Shown here: positions 53,056 to 62,997 of the stretch, in pieces
Numbering within the stretch: position 1 is the first letter of the stretch
How the letters are laid out: every line of letters begins with the position of its first letter
Origin: Bacillota bacterium
GTDB lineage: Bacteria > Bacillota > UBA4882 > UBA8346
Direction of reading: 5' to 3'
Length of the DNA: 64,000 nucleotides
Assembly: GCA_023394955.1 (NCBI GenBank)
Contig: JAEWZY010000073.1
Coordinates: forward strand, 1 to 64,000
Made by a program: the position numbers and the translations under genes
Notes under the pieces: model-generated
The model's input: the letters and a program-made list of their open reading frames with translations, nothing else
Databases searched by the model: none
What the model was told of the DNA's origin: nothing

Positions 53056-53919
53056 TCATTTCTTTCGGACAGGAATCCAAACTTCACTATAAGCATAATC
53101 TTTTTTATCCTCATCCATCTTAGTAAAAGAAAAAGTAGGGGCGTTGATTACTTCATAGTTGGATGAAGGAAGCCATTCCGAATATGTTTTTGCCATCGTG
53201 TCTTGTAGCGCGGACGGAAATGGCCCTTCATTGGGGAATATTGCCCAAGTATAAGCTTCCACCGGCACTTTTTCCAACAAAGCGCTCACTTGATTCTCAG
53301 TCGTTAAAACACCTATTAGATGCGTTAAATAGCCTTCTTCTTTTAAGAAATTAGCGTCGGCCTCATAAGAAGCATTAACAATTTCATAGGGTTCAATATT
53401 TTGAAGAGAATGCATCTCTTCTTTTTGTTCCTCCGTTATGCTCTCCGCAAGCTTTACAATCTCGTTATTAACGCCTTCAAATTGCATAGGGACACGTTTA
53501 CTTACACCGACTAAATTAAAGGCCGGTTTGTCTTCAATTTTAAATTCCATAGCGCTTCCTCCCTTGAAGGTTATTATGAATGAAAGTTTGGGAAAGGATT
53601 TACTGATGCCTTTCTTTATTACATCTGATGGTAAAAACCCACTCCATTTTTTAAACGCTCGGGTAAAGCCGTCCATTGACTGATAACCGTATTTTAAAGC
53701 GACATCCGTTACTTTTTCCCCATGTAATAAATCCATACTGGCTTCCGACAGTTTTCTGTGTTTGATATATTCACTAAGGGTTAACCCGGAAAGATAAAAA
53801 AATATCTTTCTAAAGTGATAGTCGGAAACGCCGGCGTATTCGGAAATTATTTCAAGAGATAGATCGTCGGTTAAATGATCTTCAATATAGTCAATGACCT
53901 GATTTAATTCCTTTAACAT
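53056..53919 (-). CDS. AraC-family regulator with GyrI-like effector domain
   Basis: A 287-residue regulator from ATG at 53919 (GAGAGGGAG just upstream). The N-terminal AraC domain has two helix-turn-helix motifs (LEIISEYAGVSDYHFRKIFF; VTDVALKYGYQSMDGFTRAFKK). From ~115 on, a Rob/GyrI-like small-molecule-binding domain follows (FKIEDKPAFNLVGVSKRVP, YTWAIFPNEGPFPSAL, SEVWIPVRKK). Such proteins often sense drugs or amphipathic compounds. It stands alone; 53920-54205 upstream contains no gene. Confidence 0.9.
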   Translation of the reverse strand: MLKELNQVIDYIEDHLTDDLSLEIISEYAGVSDYHFRKIFFYLSGLTLSEYIKHRKLSEASMDLLHGEKVTDVALKYGYQSMDGFTRAFKKWSGFLPSDVIKKGISKSFPKLSFIITFKGGSAMEFKIEDKPAFNLVGVSKRVPMQFEGVNNEIVKLAESITEEQKEEMHSLQNIEPYEIVNASYEADANFLKEEGYLTHLIGVLTTENQVSALLEKVPVEAYTWAIFPNEGPFPSALQDTMAKTYSEWLPSSNYEVINAPTFSFTKMDEDKKDYAYSEVWIPVRKK

Positions 53920-54205
53920 TGTCTCCCTCTCTTTCATTAAACATCATACCAAAGCTACTTGAACGGCGCTCGACTTTGATAACCCCAAAAATATCGAATC
54001 GTTATGAAATCCACCTAGAGAAATTTTCAAGGCAGCCACTTACCCAAATGATTTATAATCAGTCGCCCGGAAATTCAGGGAACCACTTCTCCGATTAACA
54101 CAATCCATGGATAAATCAAAAGATCCTTCCGATTTCGAAACACCTATAAACGCTCCGAATTATCTTCAGGATCTCCGTTTTAATGATTTAAATATTCCCT
54201 TTTGC

Positions 54206-55441
54206 TCATGCCCCACAGCGCGCTTCCAGTTGCCGGTATCCCCCTAGGAAACGTTCCATCCGGCTCAACGCGTCCTCCAGTTGGCCGACTGCCGGGAGGA
54301 AAACGATCCGGAAATGGTCCGGTTCCGGCCAGTTAAACCCGGTCCCCTGAACCAGCAGCACTTTCTCGGCGATCAACAAATCTTGGATAAAACGTTGGTC
54401 GTCCCGGATATTAAAGCGCTTGACATCCACTTTGGGGAAAAGGTATAAAGCCCCTTTCGGTTTGACACAGGATAATCCGGGAATCCGGTTGACTTTGTTC
54501 CAAGCGTACTCCCGTTGCCCATAAAGACGTCCTCCCGGTTTGGTCAGCTCCTTGATGCTTTCAAAATTATTCAAAGCGACCTCGATGGCGTATTGGGCCG
54601 GGACATTGCTGCATAACCGCATCGACGAAAGCATGTTCAACCCCTCAATATAGCCTCGGGCCATTTCCTTATTGCCGCTGATCACCATCCATCCGGCCCG
54701 GTACCCTGCGATCCGGTGGGACTTGGACAGTCCGTTGAAGGTGATAAAGAAAGTTTCATCGGATAAAGAGGCCAGTGAAGTATGTTTCAATCCGTCATAA
54801 AGGATATTGTCGTAAATTTCGTCGGCGAAAATGATTAACTGATTGGCCACGGCCAAATCAATGATCTTCCGGAGGACTGCTTCCGGATAAACCGCTCCGG
54901 TTGGGTTATTCGGATTGATAATTACGATCCCCTTGGTTTTCGAGGTGATCTTCTTTTCCATGTCTTCCAGATCAGGATTCCAATCGGAGGCCTCGTCACA
55001 CCGGTAATGGACGGCCTTGCCTCCCCCAAGATTCACGGCTGCCGTCCATAAGGGGTAATCCGGGGCGGGAATCAAGATCTCATCCCCGCTATTTAATAAG
55101 CCTTGCATCACCATTACGATCAATTCACTGACTCCGTTACCGATATAAACGTCGTCGAGTCCGACTCCACGAATGCCTTTTTTAGCGGCATAATCCATAA
55201 CCGCTTGCCGGGCCGGCAAAATTCCTCTCGAATCGGAATAACCGTGGGCGTTGGCTAGATTATTATTGATCTGGTTAATGACATCCGCCGGGGCCCCAAA
55301 CCCAAAAGGCGCCGGATTACCGATGTTCAACTTCAGAATCCCCTCGCCGGCCGCTTCCATCCTTTGAGCCTCATCCATCACCGGTCCGCGAATATCGTAA
55401 CAGACATTCTCTAATTTGGACGATTTTTTAAAATGACGCAT
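54206..55441 (-). CDS. Alanine-type PLP aminotransferase
   Basis: A 411-residue class I/II aminotransferase resembling AlaA (glutamate-pyruvate transaminase). LNIGNPAPFGF, GNGVSELIVMV, PDYPLWTAAVNLGG, INPNNPTGAVYP, FADEIYDNI, the PLP lysine in FNGLSKSHRIAGYRAGW and a late FRIVFLP are present. I chose ATG at 55441, nine bases after GGAGG; a longer frame reaches into a heptamer repeat and is not credible. It follows the MocR-type gene on the same strand and may be its target. Confidence 0.9.
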   Translation of the reverse strand: MRHFKKSSKLENVCYDIRGPVMDEAQRMEAAGEGILKLNIGNPAPFGFGAPADVINQINNNLANAHGYSDSRGILPARQAVMDYAAKKGIRGVGLDDVYIGNGVSELIVMVMQGLLNSGDEILIPAPDYPLWTAAVNLGGGKAVHYRCDEASDWNPDLEDMEKKITSKTKGIVIINPNNPTGAVYPEAVLRKIIDLAVANQLIIFADEIYDNILYDGLKHTSLASLSDETFFITFNGLSKSHRIAGYRAGWMVISGNKEMARGYIEGLNMLSSMRLCSNVPAQYAIEVALNNFESIKELTKPGGRLYGQREYAWNKVNRIPGLSCVKPKGALYLFPKVDVKRFNIRDDQRFIQDLLIAEKVLLVQGTGFNWPEPDHFRIVFLPAVGQLEDALSRMERFLGGYRQLEARCGA

Positions 55442-55494
55442 TCGAACATTCCTCCGTCTCTTATCCCAATCGTATATATTAAAGCTCACCCATG

Positions 55495-55533
<39 letters not shown>

Positions 55534-55574
55534 TAAAGCTTAGCACAACCTTACCCAAATGTCATTAGTTCGAT

Positions 55575-57017
55575 TTATCCCATTTCTTTGACTACTGCGC
55601 CGATGATTTTGATCCCTTTCTCAAGTTCATCCGGTTTGACCCTGGAGATTCCCAGCCGGAAAGTATTGGCTCCTCCGTAGTCGGTGAAGAAAATATCCCC
55701 CGGCATAAACAAAACCCTCCTTTGATAACATCCCGCCAGAACCTCCCGAGCGTTTAACCGGTCCAGCTCGATAAAGATATGAAGCCCGCCTTCACCCCAG
55801 ACTTTTTTACAAGGAATATACTCTTTGACAAGCTTGATAGCTGTCTCATGCAGCTGTTTATAAACTTTCCTGGCTTTCTTTAAATACTTTTCAAATTGAC
55901 CGCTTTGAAGGTATTCATACAATAAGGCTTGATCCAGGAAAGAGGTGTGAATGTTCAAACTCCGCTTAACGCTTTCTAAGTAAGATATTAGTTCCCGATC
56001 CGCCATAATCCAGCCGATACGAAGCCCCGGAAAGAGCACTTTTGAAAAACTACCCAGGTAAATCAGGTTGTTTCCCTTCCCGGAAAGGGCCAATAACGGG
56101 GCCACATGAGTTCCGGAATAACGCAGCTCCTCGTTGAAGCCGTCTTCGATCAGGGGTATCCGGCGTTCGGCAAAGATCTTTAGGATATTAAGGCGTTTAT
56201 CCAACGGCATCACTAAACCGGTGGGATTATGATATGAAGGAATCAGAAAACCGGCTTTAATAACCTTATCCGTCAATCGTTCTTCCAAAACATCGAGGTC
56301 TAGGCCATCTTCTTTCATTGGGATTCCGACTAACTCCAGGCCAAAGAGGTTCATGATTTTGATGGCCGTATTATGGGTCGGATTCTCACAGACGATCCGG
56401 TCGCCGGGTTCAGTCAAGGCCCTTAACACCAGGTTGAACCCTTCAGTAAAACCATTGGTAATCAACAGTTCCTTCCCCGAAAGATCCACCCCTTTATTCT
56501 TCATGTATTGGGCCAAATACTCGAGGAGCGGCTTATAACCGCGGGCATATCCGTAGTTTAGCAGTTTCGAGCCTTCTAAGGCAAAACGGTTTAAAAAAGC
56601 TCTTTTAAATTCATTCACATCAAACAGGTTCTCATCCGGGGCAATGCTTTTGAAGGAGATCATCCCTCTTTCCCAGCGTAACTCCTTTTTCTCAATATCC
56701 AAGAAGCTGGCCTTTTTGGCAAAGTCACCGATCAACTCCGGCCAGTCCAACTGAACGCCGTCCCCGTCCTTTTTCACCTCAATCCGGGCCACATATGCTC
56801 CTTGGCCTCGGACTGTATCGATAAAACCATCATCCTCCAGGTACTGGTAGGCTAAGATAATGGTGTTCCGGCTCACCTTCAGGATGGAACTCAGGTCCCG
56901 GGTGGAAGGAAGCCTGACTCCGGTTTGGAGAATACCTTTTAAGATTAAATCTTTCAAATAATCCTTAATTTGAAGATATGCCGGCCGGTTGCCGTCAATT
57001 ACTAAATCATTGAACAT
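55575..57017 (-). CDS. MocR-family regulator (GntR HTH fused to aminotransferase domain)
   Basis: A 480-residue protein. The winged helix occupies ~1-75 (YLQIKDYLKDLILKGILQTG, LPSTRDLSSILKVSRNTIILAYQYL); a linker follows; the fold-type I aminotransferase domain fills the rest (ITNGFTEGFNLVLRALTEPGD, PSYHNPTGLVMP, PLP lysine in YLGSFSKVLFPGLRIGW). It probably uses PLP or an amino-acid aldimine as signal, as PdxR and GabR do. ATG at 57017 with AGAGG upstream. Likely regulates itself and the aminotransferase. Confidence 0.92.
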   Translation of the reverse strand: MFNDLVIDGNRPAYLQIKDYLKDLILKGILQTGVRLPSTRDLSSILKVSRNTIILAYQYLEDDGFIDTVRGQGAYVARIEVKKDGDGVQLDWPELIGDFAKKASFLDIEKKELRWERGMISFKSIAPDENLFDVNEFKRAFLNRFALEGSKLLNYGYARGYKPLLEYLAQYMKNKGVDLSGKELLITNGFTEGFNLVLRALTEPGDRIVCENPTHNTAIKIMNLFGLELVGIPMKEDGLDLDVLEERLTDKVIKAGFLIPSYHNPTGLVMPLDKRLNILKIFAERRIPLIEDGFNEELRYSGTHVAPLLALSGKGNNLIYLGSFSKVLFPGLRIGWIMADRELISYLESVKRSLNIHTSFLDQALLYEYLQSGQFEKYLKKARKVYKQLHETAIKLVKEYIPCKKVWGEGGLHIFIELDRLNAREVLAGCYQRRVLFMPGDIFFTDYGGANTFRLGISRVKPDELEKGIKIIGAVVKEMG

Positions 57018-57057
57018 CACTATTACCTCTCATGTCTATTTTGACATAAATCGCTCA

Positions 57058-57087
57058 TATAAAAAAGAGCCACTGAAGGCCTCTTTT
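57058..57087 (-). terminator. Intrinsic terminator after the M23-like gene
   Basis: On the minus strand AAAAGAGGCC and GGCTCTTTT pair (one bulge) over a short loop and run into TTTTTT. It lies 45 bp after the M23-like stop codon. Confidence 0.8.
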
Positions 57088-57131
57088 CAAATAATCGTGG
57101 TTTAAGGATCTATGAACCTCATTTAACCCAC

Positions 57132-58112
57132 CTACCTTTTGATTATTATCCGGTTACGGACTGGAAATTGCCCGTCGAATACTATTGGGACCCCCTGCCC
57201 CCAGATGGATTTTTGCGTGGCCTGGATTGTCAAATGGGGCCTAATGCTTAAGCCGGAATTGCCGACCGCGGCGATGGGTTGTCCCGCTTCGACCCAGTCT
57301 CCCGGCTTCACCGTGATACTATGCTGCTGCAGGTGGGAAAGGGTAATCAAGGTTTTTTCAAAGCTCTTGATCACCACCCGGTTGCCGGTGATATTTAGCC
57401 AGTCTTTCTCAGGAGGATTAAAATCCGGCAAATCGTCAACCACCTCAACCACCTGGCCGACACAAGGACTATAGACGGTCTCTCCGAAAATCGCATAACT
57501 TTTATAATCCCGGGGCAGAAAACTTCGGGCGGCCATACCCAGACGGTTCAATTTTTCGATATCCACCCCGTACTGGACTGCCGAGGCCAATTTCTTCCGG
57601 TTAAAATAGGCGTTAGCCCGATAATTATTTACAATAATACTGCTCCCACCGTTAATTACATAATAAGCCCCGTTTTTCAACGGAAACGAGAGTTCAATCG
57701 GGCCTCCCGGATGAATCCGGCCGCTTACCGCTACTGCTAGCAAAAAGGCAAAGACCGCGCCGGCCGAACCAAAGCCAACGGTCAACACCCATTCAAACCA
57801 GTTTTTCGAATCCCAAAAAGCTTCATCCCTAACCCAAACATAAGAAAAACCCGTTGCCAGCAGATAGAGAACGACCATCAAATAACGAAAATATACCGAG
57901 ATCACGCTCCACCTGCCGACCAGATAAAACAAGGCCAAATAACACCCGATCGCCAAAACTTTAAGACACCAGTTGAATTTGGTCTTACTTCTGAAAATCA
58001 TCAACCAGGCAATCAGGGACCAAGGGAGGACCAGGTGAGTCCCGATAATTAAGAGCCAATTTTCACTAAGCGCCATTCTGCTTAGGAAGAATAATTTTCC
58101 CAGCAAAGCCAC
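57132..58112 (-). CDS. Membrane protein with degenerate M23 peptidase domain
   Basis: A 326-residue protein with four predicted spans in the first ~140 residues, then a LytM/M23-like beta domain (VYSPCVGQVVEVVDDLPD, GNRVVIKSFEKTLITLSHLQQHSITVKPGDWVEAGQPIAAVGNSG). The zinc HxxxD motif reads QYGVD (Gln for His) and the final HxH reads PHLTI (Thr for His), so two of the metal ligands are missing and peptidase activity is doubtful. The start is GTG with AGAGGAG upstream. Possibly a regulator of peptidoglycan hydrolases. Confidence 0.78.
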   Translation of the reverse strand: MALLGKLFFLSRMALSENWLLIIGTHLVLPWSLIAWLMIFRSKTKFNWCLKVLAIGCYLALFYLVGRWSVISVYFRYLMVVLYLLATGFSYVWVRDEAFWDSKNWFEWVLTVGFGSAGAVFAFLLAVAVSGRIHPGGPIELSFPLKNGAYYVINGGSSIIVNNYRANAYFNRKKLASAVQYGVDIEKLNRLGMAARSFLPRDYKSYAIFGETVYSPCVGQVVEVVDDLPDFNPPEKDWLNITGNRVVIKSFEKTLITLSHLQQHSITVKPGDWVEAGQPIAAVGNSGLSIRPHLTIQATQKSIWGQGVPIVFDGQFPVRNRIIIKR

Positions 58113-58429
58113 AGCCCTTCACTCCTCTAGTAAATTAAGGTCGGTAATGTGATAAGTCAGATAATGGATGCGTTGATGACTATTATCTTAATATTCGGTA
58201 ATAAGCTTAAAATGCTTTATTTAATTAACGCCGCAATGTTTACCCAATTATTCCACATGATCCCACTGGTGACCTTTGACTTGATTGATTCCGAGCAATA
58301 GGTAGAAAAGTTAATAAGTAGCGACCGCAAAAAACCTAATTACCCTAACCTCAGCTAAATTTAAAAGCTGCCCCTGGAAACTTCAGGAGCAGCCTCAAAG
58401 CTGTTTAATAATTGAAATCATGCTCAGGA
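58113..58429. other. Intergenic stretch with a terminator
   Basis: No gene is visible in these 317 bp. At 58360-58393 the minus strand has GCTGCTCCTG pairing with CCAGGGGCAGC (one internal mismatch) followed by TTTTAAATTT, a terminator of the gene ending at 58430. Confidence 0.7.
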
Positions 58430-59023
58430 TCAACTTTTATTGCTAAATCTGGTGTTACGGGCGATATCAACCATTACAATGACCGCTTCGGAAAGGAAAT
58501 AAGCGACCAGCAAAGTTACAAACCCCATGGTAGCGCCAGTTAAGATAAACTTCACACCGCCGATAAATGTTAATTCTTGAATAGCCGGAACTAAAGGAGA
58601 AATAAACCCCAACAAGTCACTTCCGGCGTCTCCGCCGGTCATCCAGATGTATAATCCTCCGGCAACCGCCATAACCGCGAGAAAAGAAGCGTACATCTCG
58701 CCGATCAACTTTAAGCAGAGCGAGACGATGGGGATCACCGTGTATTCGGATTCCGGCAGGCGCTCAATATTATGGGCCCGAATCAGCATCACATGAACGA
58801 CCATATAAACAGCGACGACCATTAACAACTGAAAGATAATCCCGCCAATGATCCCGTTAACCGGAAGGCTAAATACGAATTTCCATTTTACGATCCATCC
58901 CACCAAACTGGTAAAAGCGATCGAGATAGCTAGAACCCGGAGTGCGATGGCTACTAATTTTCTTAAAATTTTCCCTTCGGAAATAAACTGTAACACCGTT
59001 TTCATAAAGAAATATCTATCCAT
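58430..59023 (-). CDS. Hypothetical integral membrane protein
   Basis: A 197-residue protein with four hydrophobic spans (about 22-42, 53-78, 103-127, 155-185) and a conserved-looking ESEYTVIPIVSLCLKLIGE loop. ATG follows GGAGGG. No family recognised. It stands alone and ends in a terminator. Confidence 0.72.
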   Translation of the reverse strand: MDRYFFMKTVLQFISEGKILRKLVAIALRVLAISIAFTSLVGWIVKWKFVFSLPVNGIIGGIIFQLLMVVAVYMVVHVMLIRAHNIERLPESEYTVIPIVSLCLKLIGEMYASFLAVMAVAGGLYIWMTGGDAGSDLLGFISPLVPAIQELTFIGGVKFILTGATMGFVTLLVAYFLSEAVIVMVDIARNTRFSNKS

Positions 59024-59149
59024 GACACGCCCTCCTATCTTTTTTCAGCTCCATGTTATCTTATTGATATTGCAAAAATCTTAGCACTACTATTAAATCT
59101 GAAGACTACTCCTTTTTAATTTTACCGGTTGATGGGTAATAAAATTGAT

Positions 59150-61105
59150 TCATTTCTCCAGTTTGGAACGGATTAATTCAGCCCTGTCGTCGACTGCCCT
59201 TGACTCATCGATCCGGCCCAAATCGCTATAGATGATCGCCATTCGTTCCAATATTGGGATTAATTCAGGATGTTCAAACCCGTTATTGGTTTCAATCACC
59301 AGAACCAGCCAACGGTAAAGGGATTCAGCGTTTTCATAGTCCCCTTCATAAAAATAAATATCGCCCAATTCCAGGAGGAACGGCTTTAAACCAGGAGCGA
59401 CAGGACCTTGATTGTTTCTTAGATTATCAATTCCTTGGCGGTATAATTTTTTAGCTTCTTTACTCTTTTGTTGTAATTTTTGAACCTGGGCCAGATTTAA
59501 CAGAGTTGAGATTAATTCCGGCCCATTCTTAGGCGTCAACTTGAGTTTGATCTTTAAGATCCTACGATATACTATTTCCGCTACTAAATACAATTTTTGT
59601 TCCAGGTAGAATGAGGCCATGTTTTCTAAGATTGTTAAAGTTTCCGGCGACTTCTCCCCGTAGGCCTTGATCCTGATCCCCAAGGCCTTTTGATATAAAA
59701 GCTCAGCTTCGTTATATTTCTCCATCAAGTTTAAGAGATAAGCCAAGTTATTCTGGGTGACCGCTACTTGGGGATCTTCCGGCCCCAGAGCTTCCTCTTG
59801 AATTGACAGCGCTTTACGGTAACTATTTTCCGCCGCTTCATGTTTTCCCATAATCAAGTAAAGTCCGGCCAGATTATTTAAAGCGCCGCCTAAATCAGGA
59901 TGTTTAGGGCCATACGCTTTTTCCTGCCCCTCTATGACTTTAAGATAAAATTCCATTGCCGAATCGTATTCTCCTGTTTGTTGCAGGTATAAGGCCAAGT
60001 TTGTCAAGGAATTGATAACCAAAGGATGGTTTATGCCTAAGGCTCGTTCACGTATCGCACCTGCCTTTTTATAAAAAGACTCGGCTGGTTCCGTTTGGCC
60101 CTGTTTAACCCGGAGATCGGCGATACTCCAAAGGCAATCGGCCACTCCCGTATGATCCGGACCATAGATTTTTTCTCTCAAAGCCAGCGTATCCTGAAAA
60201 TACGTTTCTGCTAAATCATATTTGGCCTGGCTATAATATAATTTTCCCAAATCGTACCATACATTTGCTAATAATGGATGATCGGGCCCGAAAATTTTAA
60301 GGTAAATGTTGGCAGCGCGTTTGTAAACCGGTTCCGCCTTATTGAAATCCCCTCGCAATTGATGAACATCAGCTATATTGGTTAGGGTTAAGGCTACATC
60401 TTGACCCTCCAGCCCGAATCTTCTTTCGGCAGTCGCTAAAGTCCGTTGGAGAACCCGGTTGGCCCCTTGATGGTCTCCTTGCCGTTTCGAAATCTCAGCT
60501 AAACCTATTGAAAACTCGATGGTCCAATGAATGTTTTGATCCGTGTTTCCTTTGACAATCTTCAATAAATCTTCAAAAATCTTTTTAGCCTCGGGAAAGC
60601 GGCCCCGCTCCAGATAAAACCAGGCGATCTGATTTTGCAGTATAATTTTTTGAGGATGTTCTTGACTGAGTATTTCATTATAAATATCGAGGGCTTCTTG
60701 GTAAAACTCTTCCGCTTCACTGTATTTGCCTTGAATATTATATAACGCGGCTAGTCCGGAAAGACTCAGTCCAACAGCAGGGTGCTTCGGCCCAAAGATC
60801 CTTTGCCGCACCTCTAAAGCATCTTTAAATAGGTCCTCAGCGGAACGATATCTCCCTAAGATGCTGTAAATCTCGGCCAAATCAAATAAGGAAACCGCTA
60901 ATTTGGGGTCATCCGGGCCAAATTCATCAATCGCCATTTTTAAAGCCTTCTCACCGGCTACCGAAGCTTCTTCATATTTTCCTTCAAGGTATAGCCGGGC
61001 CGCCTGGGCATTTAAAACGGTCCAAGCCGCAGTATCGGCCATAACTGTTTTTCCGAATGTGGCAAGCATTAATACTATTATCAGAAATCTCAGCCGAATC
61101 TTCAT
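59150..61105 (-). CDS. Secreted TPR protein with fourteen 42-residue repeats
   Basis: A 651-residue protein. A signal peptide (KIRLRF, hydrophobic to ~20, TVMA-D cleavage) is followed by kinesin-light-chain-type TPR units of exactly 42 residues, each starting with a FGPDHP-like turn; I count fourteen in a row to the C-terminus without a gap. ATG at 61105 follows GGAGAGG. No enzymatic domain is seen. Such long TPR solenoids act as protein-binding scaffolds. It is adjacent to a second TPR protein. Confidence 0.85.
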   Translation of the reverse strand: MKIRLRFLIIVLMLATFGKTVMADTAAWTVLNAQAARLYLEGKYEEASVAGEKALKMAIDEFGPDDPKLAVSLFDLAEIYSILGRYRSAEDLFKDALEVRQRIFGPKHPAVGLSLSGLAALYNIQGKYSEAEEFYQEALDIYNEILSQEHPQKIILQNQIAWFYLERGRFPEAKKIFEDLLKIVKGNTDQNIHWTIEFSIGLAEISKRQGDHQGANRVLQRTLATAERRFGLEGQDVALTLTNIADVHQLRGDFNKAEPVYKRAANIYLKIFGPDHPLLANVWYDLGKLYYSQAKYDLAETYFQDTLALREKIYGPDHTGVADCLWSIADLRVKQGQTEPAESFYKKAGAIRERALGINHPLVINSLTNLALYLQQTGEYDSAMEFYLKVIEGQEKAYGPKHPDLGGALNNLAGLYLIMGKHEAAENSYRKALSIQEEALGPEDPQVAVTQNNLAYLLNLMEKYNEAELLYQKALGIRIKAYGEKSPETLTILENMASFYLEQKLYLVAEIVYRRILKIKLKLTPKNGPELISTLLNLAQVQKLQQKSKEAKKLYRQGIDNLRNNQGPVAPGLKPFLLELGDIYFYEGDYENAESLYRWLVLVIETNNGFEHPELIPILERMAIIYSDLGRIDESRAVDDRAELIRSKLEK

Positions 61106-61228
61106 AATACCTCTCCATAATGTATCCATATTGCGGCAAGGCGCCGGTATAGCGCTAACCTTTTAATCATATTGTTTCAAATTACATAAAACATATTAAA
61201 TCTTCTGTCTTATTATTATATAAAACAA

Positions 61229-61262
61229 TAAAAAAAATAGCCAGTCGGTGTTATTGGCTATT
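61229..61262 (-). terminator. Intrinsic terminator between the two TPR genes
   Basis: On the minus strand AATAGCCA and TGGCTATT pair over an 11-base loop, followed by eight T. It ends the upstream TPR gene, so the two are separate transcription units. Confidence 0.9.
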
Positions 61263-61317
61263 ATTAATTTACTTCACTTCTGACTCCTATATTCTTCCTC
61301 CCGATATTCATATTCCA

Positions 61318-62970
61318 TTAGGATATCTTCGCATAAATTTTCTTGATCCGTTTCTCCACCGCTTCAGCTTCTTTAACCCGACCCTGTTTCTCATATAAGG
61401 CGGCTAATTGCTTTAAAAGTTCAGCCAATTCCGGATGAAACTCGCCATATGCCGCTTCCGCCTCGGTAATCGCTTTTTGGAGAACCGACTCGGCTGCTAT
61501 ATAATTTCCCCGGGCGCTATTTAGCAATGATTCGGTTTCCAATAGTTCAACGGTTAATAAGGCATTTTCCCCGGATAACTTCTCGATTAAAGCGGAGACT
61601 TCTTCCCAATGAGATTGGGCGTTTGGATAGTCGCCTTGTCGGATTAGAATTTTAGCCCTTAAAAGCAATGAAGCAATTTTTTCCCCGTTCCCGGAATCGC
61701 CATTCGCAGTAGTAATAGCATGGGCCTGTTTGCAAAAAAATTCGGCTTCGCTTAGCCGGTTTGCTTTTAAATTAGTTCTAGTAAGCTGATTTAAAGCATC
61801 GACCGTTCTTCGATCTTTGGCCCCATATCTTTGTTCCCGGATTTTAGATAACCGATACGCATAAAGCCCGGCTTGTTGATGGTTACGATTAAAATTAAGC
61901 AGCTCCGCCATTTCCCGGATTGGTTCTTCCAAAAGTATACTATCCACCCCTAAAGAACCCTCTAAAACTGATAATCCTTCTATGTGTAATTCTTCAGCTT
62001 TAATATACTTGAGTCCGCTTTTTCTACATGCGGCTAAGGCAACCAAAGTTCTACCCAGGTCGGGGTGGAACATGCTTCGCTTTTCAAAATACTTAAGGGC
62101 TTTCTTATAAAGCCCTTGGGCTTTTTTAGGATCGCCTTGTAAACGAAGGATTTCACCTTGATAGTACAGTAATTTCCCTGTATCCAACCTTTTTTTCTTA
62201 TATGTTTTTATGTAGAGCATATCAGCCCGTTGTAATAAAGCGGAAGCTTCCGCATAATTCTCTTCTGCAATGTGAAGTGACGCCAACAATAGTAAAGCCT
62301 TGCCCGTTGACAAACTATCCGGACCCGCCGTCTTTTCAAGAATATCTAGCGCCTTCGTCCCGAAAGATTCGGCTGCTTCATATTGAAGCTGGCCCTTATT
62401 AATCCCCGCCAAAACCAACATTCCGTTACCGATCTCTACATTATCCGGGCCGTTGGTTTTTTCATAAATTGACAACGCCCGCTCCGCATAGTCCTTAGCT
62501 AACTGGTATTCGCCTCGTTCCGTCATAATCTCCGCTAGCCCGTAATAACAAGCCGCCACTTGAGGGTGTTCCCGGCCCAATAACTTCTCTCTGATTTTGA
62601 GCGTTCCATAATAATAGGATTCGCTATTATTGAAGTTGCCCAGCATTCGGTAGATTTCAGCCAAGTTAAACATGGCGTCGGCTGTTTTCAAGTGGTCCGG
62701 ACCGTAAAGTTTTTCAGCGGCAGTTAATGCTTTTCCCCCGCTAGCTAAAGCTTCTTTATATTTCTCCGCCCCAAAATAACTTTTTGAATTTAAAAGCAAT
62801 GCATCCCAATGAATTTCGGTGGCATTGACCGGGATTAAAACCGATAACCCGACAATTATCATAAAAATAAATTTCAATAGGGGTTGCAAATTATGATTTC
62901 CCCTTTCCGGAAAATCAGTTTTCCTTAACTCATTAAGGTTTCGGTAATATCTTTCTTTTTCTATAGTCAA
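61318..62970 (-). CDS. Secreted TPR protein, paralogue
   Basis: About 550 residues, the N-terminus uncertain. A hydrophobic segment (LLKFIFMIIVGLSVLIPVNA) acts as signal or anchor, then eleven 42-residue TPR units (GPDHLKTADAMFNLAEIY, LGREHPQVAACYYGLAEI and so on), less regular than in the neighbour. The outermost start is a TTG without a clear ribosome site; an internal TTG about ten bases after AAAGGGG (near residue 28) would give a shorter, more usual signal peptide. Role unknown, likely a scaffold. Confidence 0.8.
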   Translation of the reverse strand: MTIEKERYYRNLNELRKTDFPERGNHNLQPLLKFIFMIIVGLSVLIPVNATEIHWDALLLNSKSYFGAEKYKEALASGGKALTAAEKLYGPDHLKTADAMFNLAEIYRMLGNFNNSESYYYGTLKIREKLLGREHPQVAACYYGLAEIMTERGEYQLAKDYAERALSIYEKTNGPDNVEIGNGMLVLAGINKGQLQYEAAESFGTKALDILEKTAGPDSLSTGKALLLLASLHIAEENYAEASALLQRADMLYIKTYKKKRLDTGKLLYYQGEILRLQGDPKKAQGLYKKALKYFEKRSMFHPDLGRTLVALAACRKSGLKYIKAEELHIEGLSVLEGSLGVDSILLEEPIREMAELLNFNRNHQQAGLYAYRLSKIREQRYGAKDRRTVDALNQLTRTNLKANRLSEAEFFCKQAHAITTANGDSGNGEKIASLLLRAKILIRQGDYPNAQSHWEEVSALIEKLSGENALLTVELLETESLLNSARGNYIAAESVLQKAITEAEAAYGEFHPELAELLKQLAALYEKQGRVKEAEAVEKRIKKIYAKIS

Positions 62971-62997
62971 TCTAGGCGTATTAAAAGTATAATTAAT

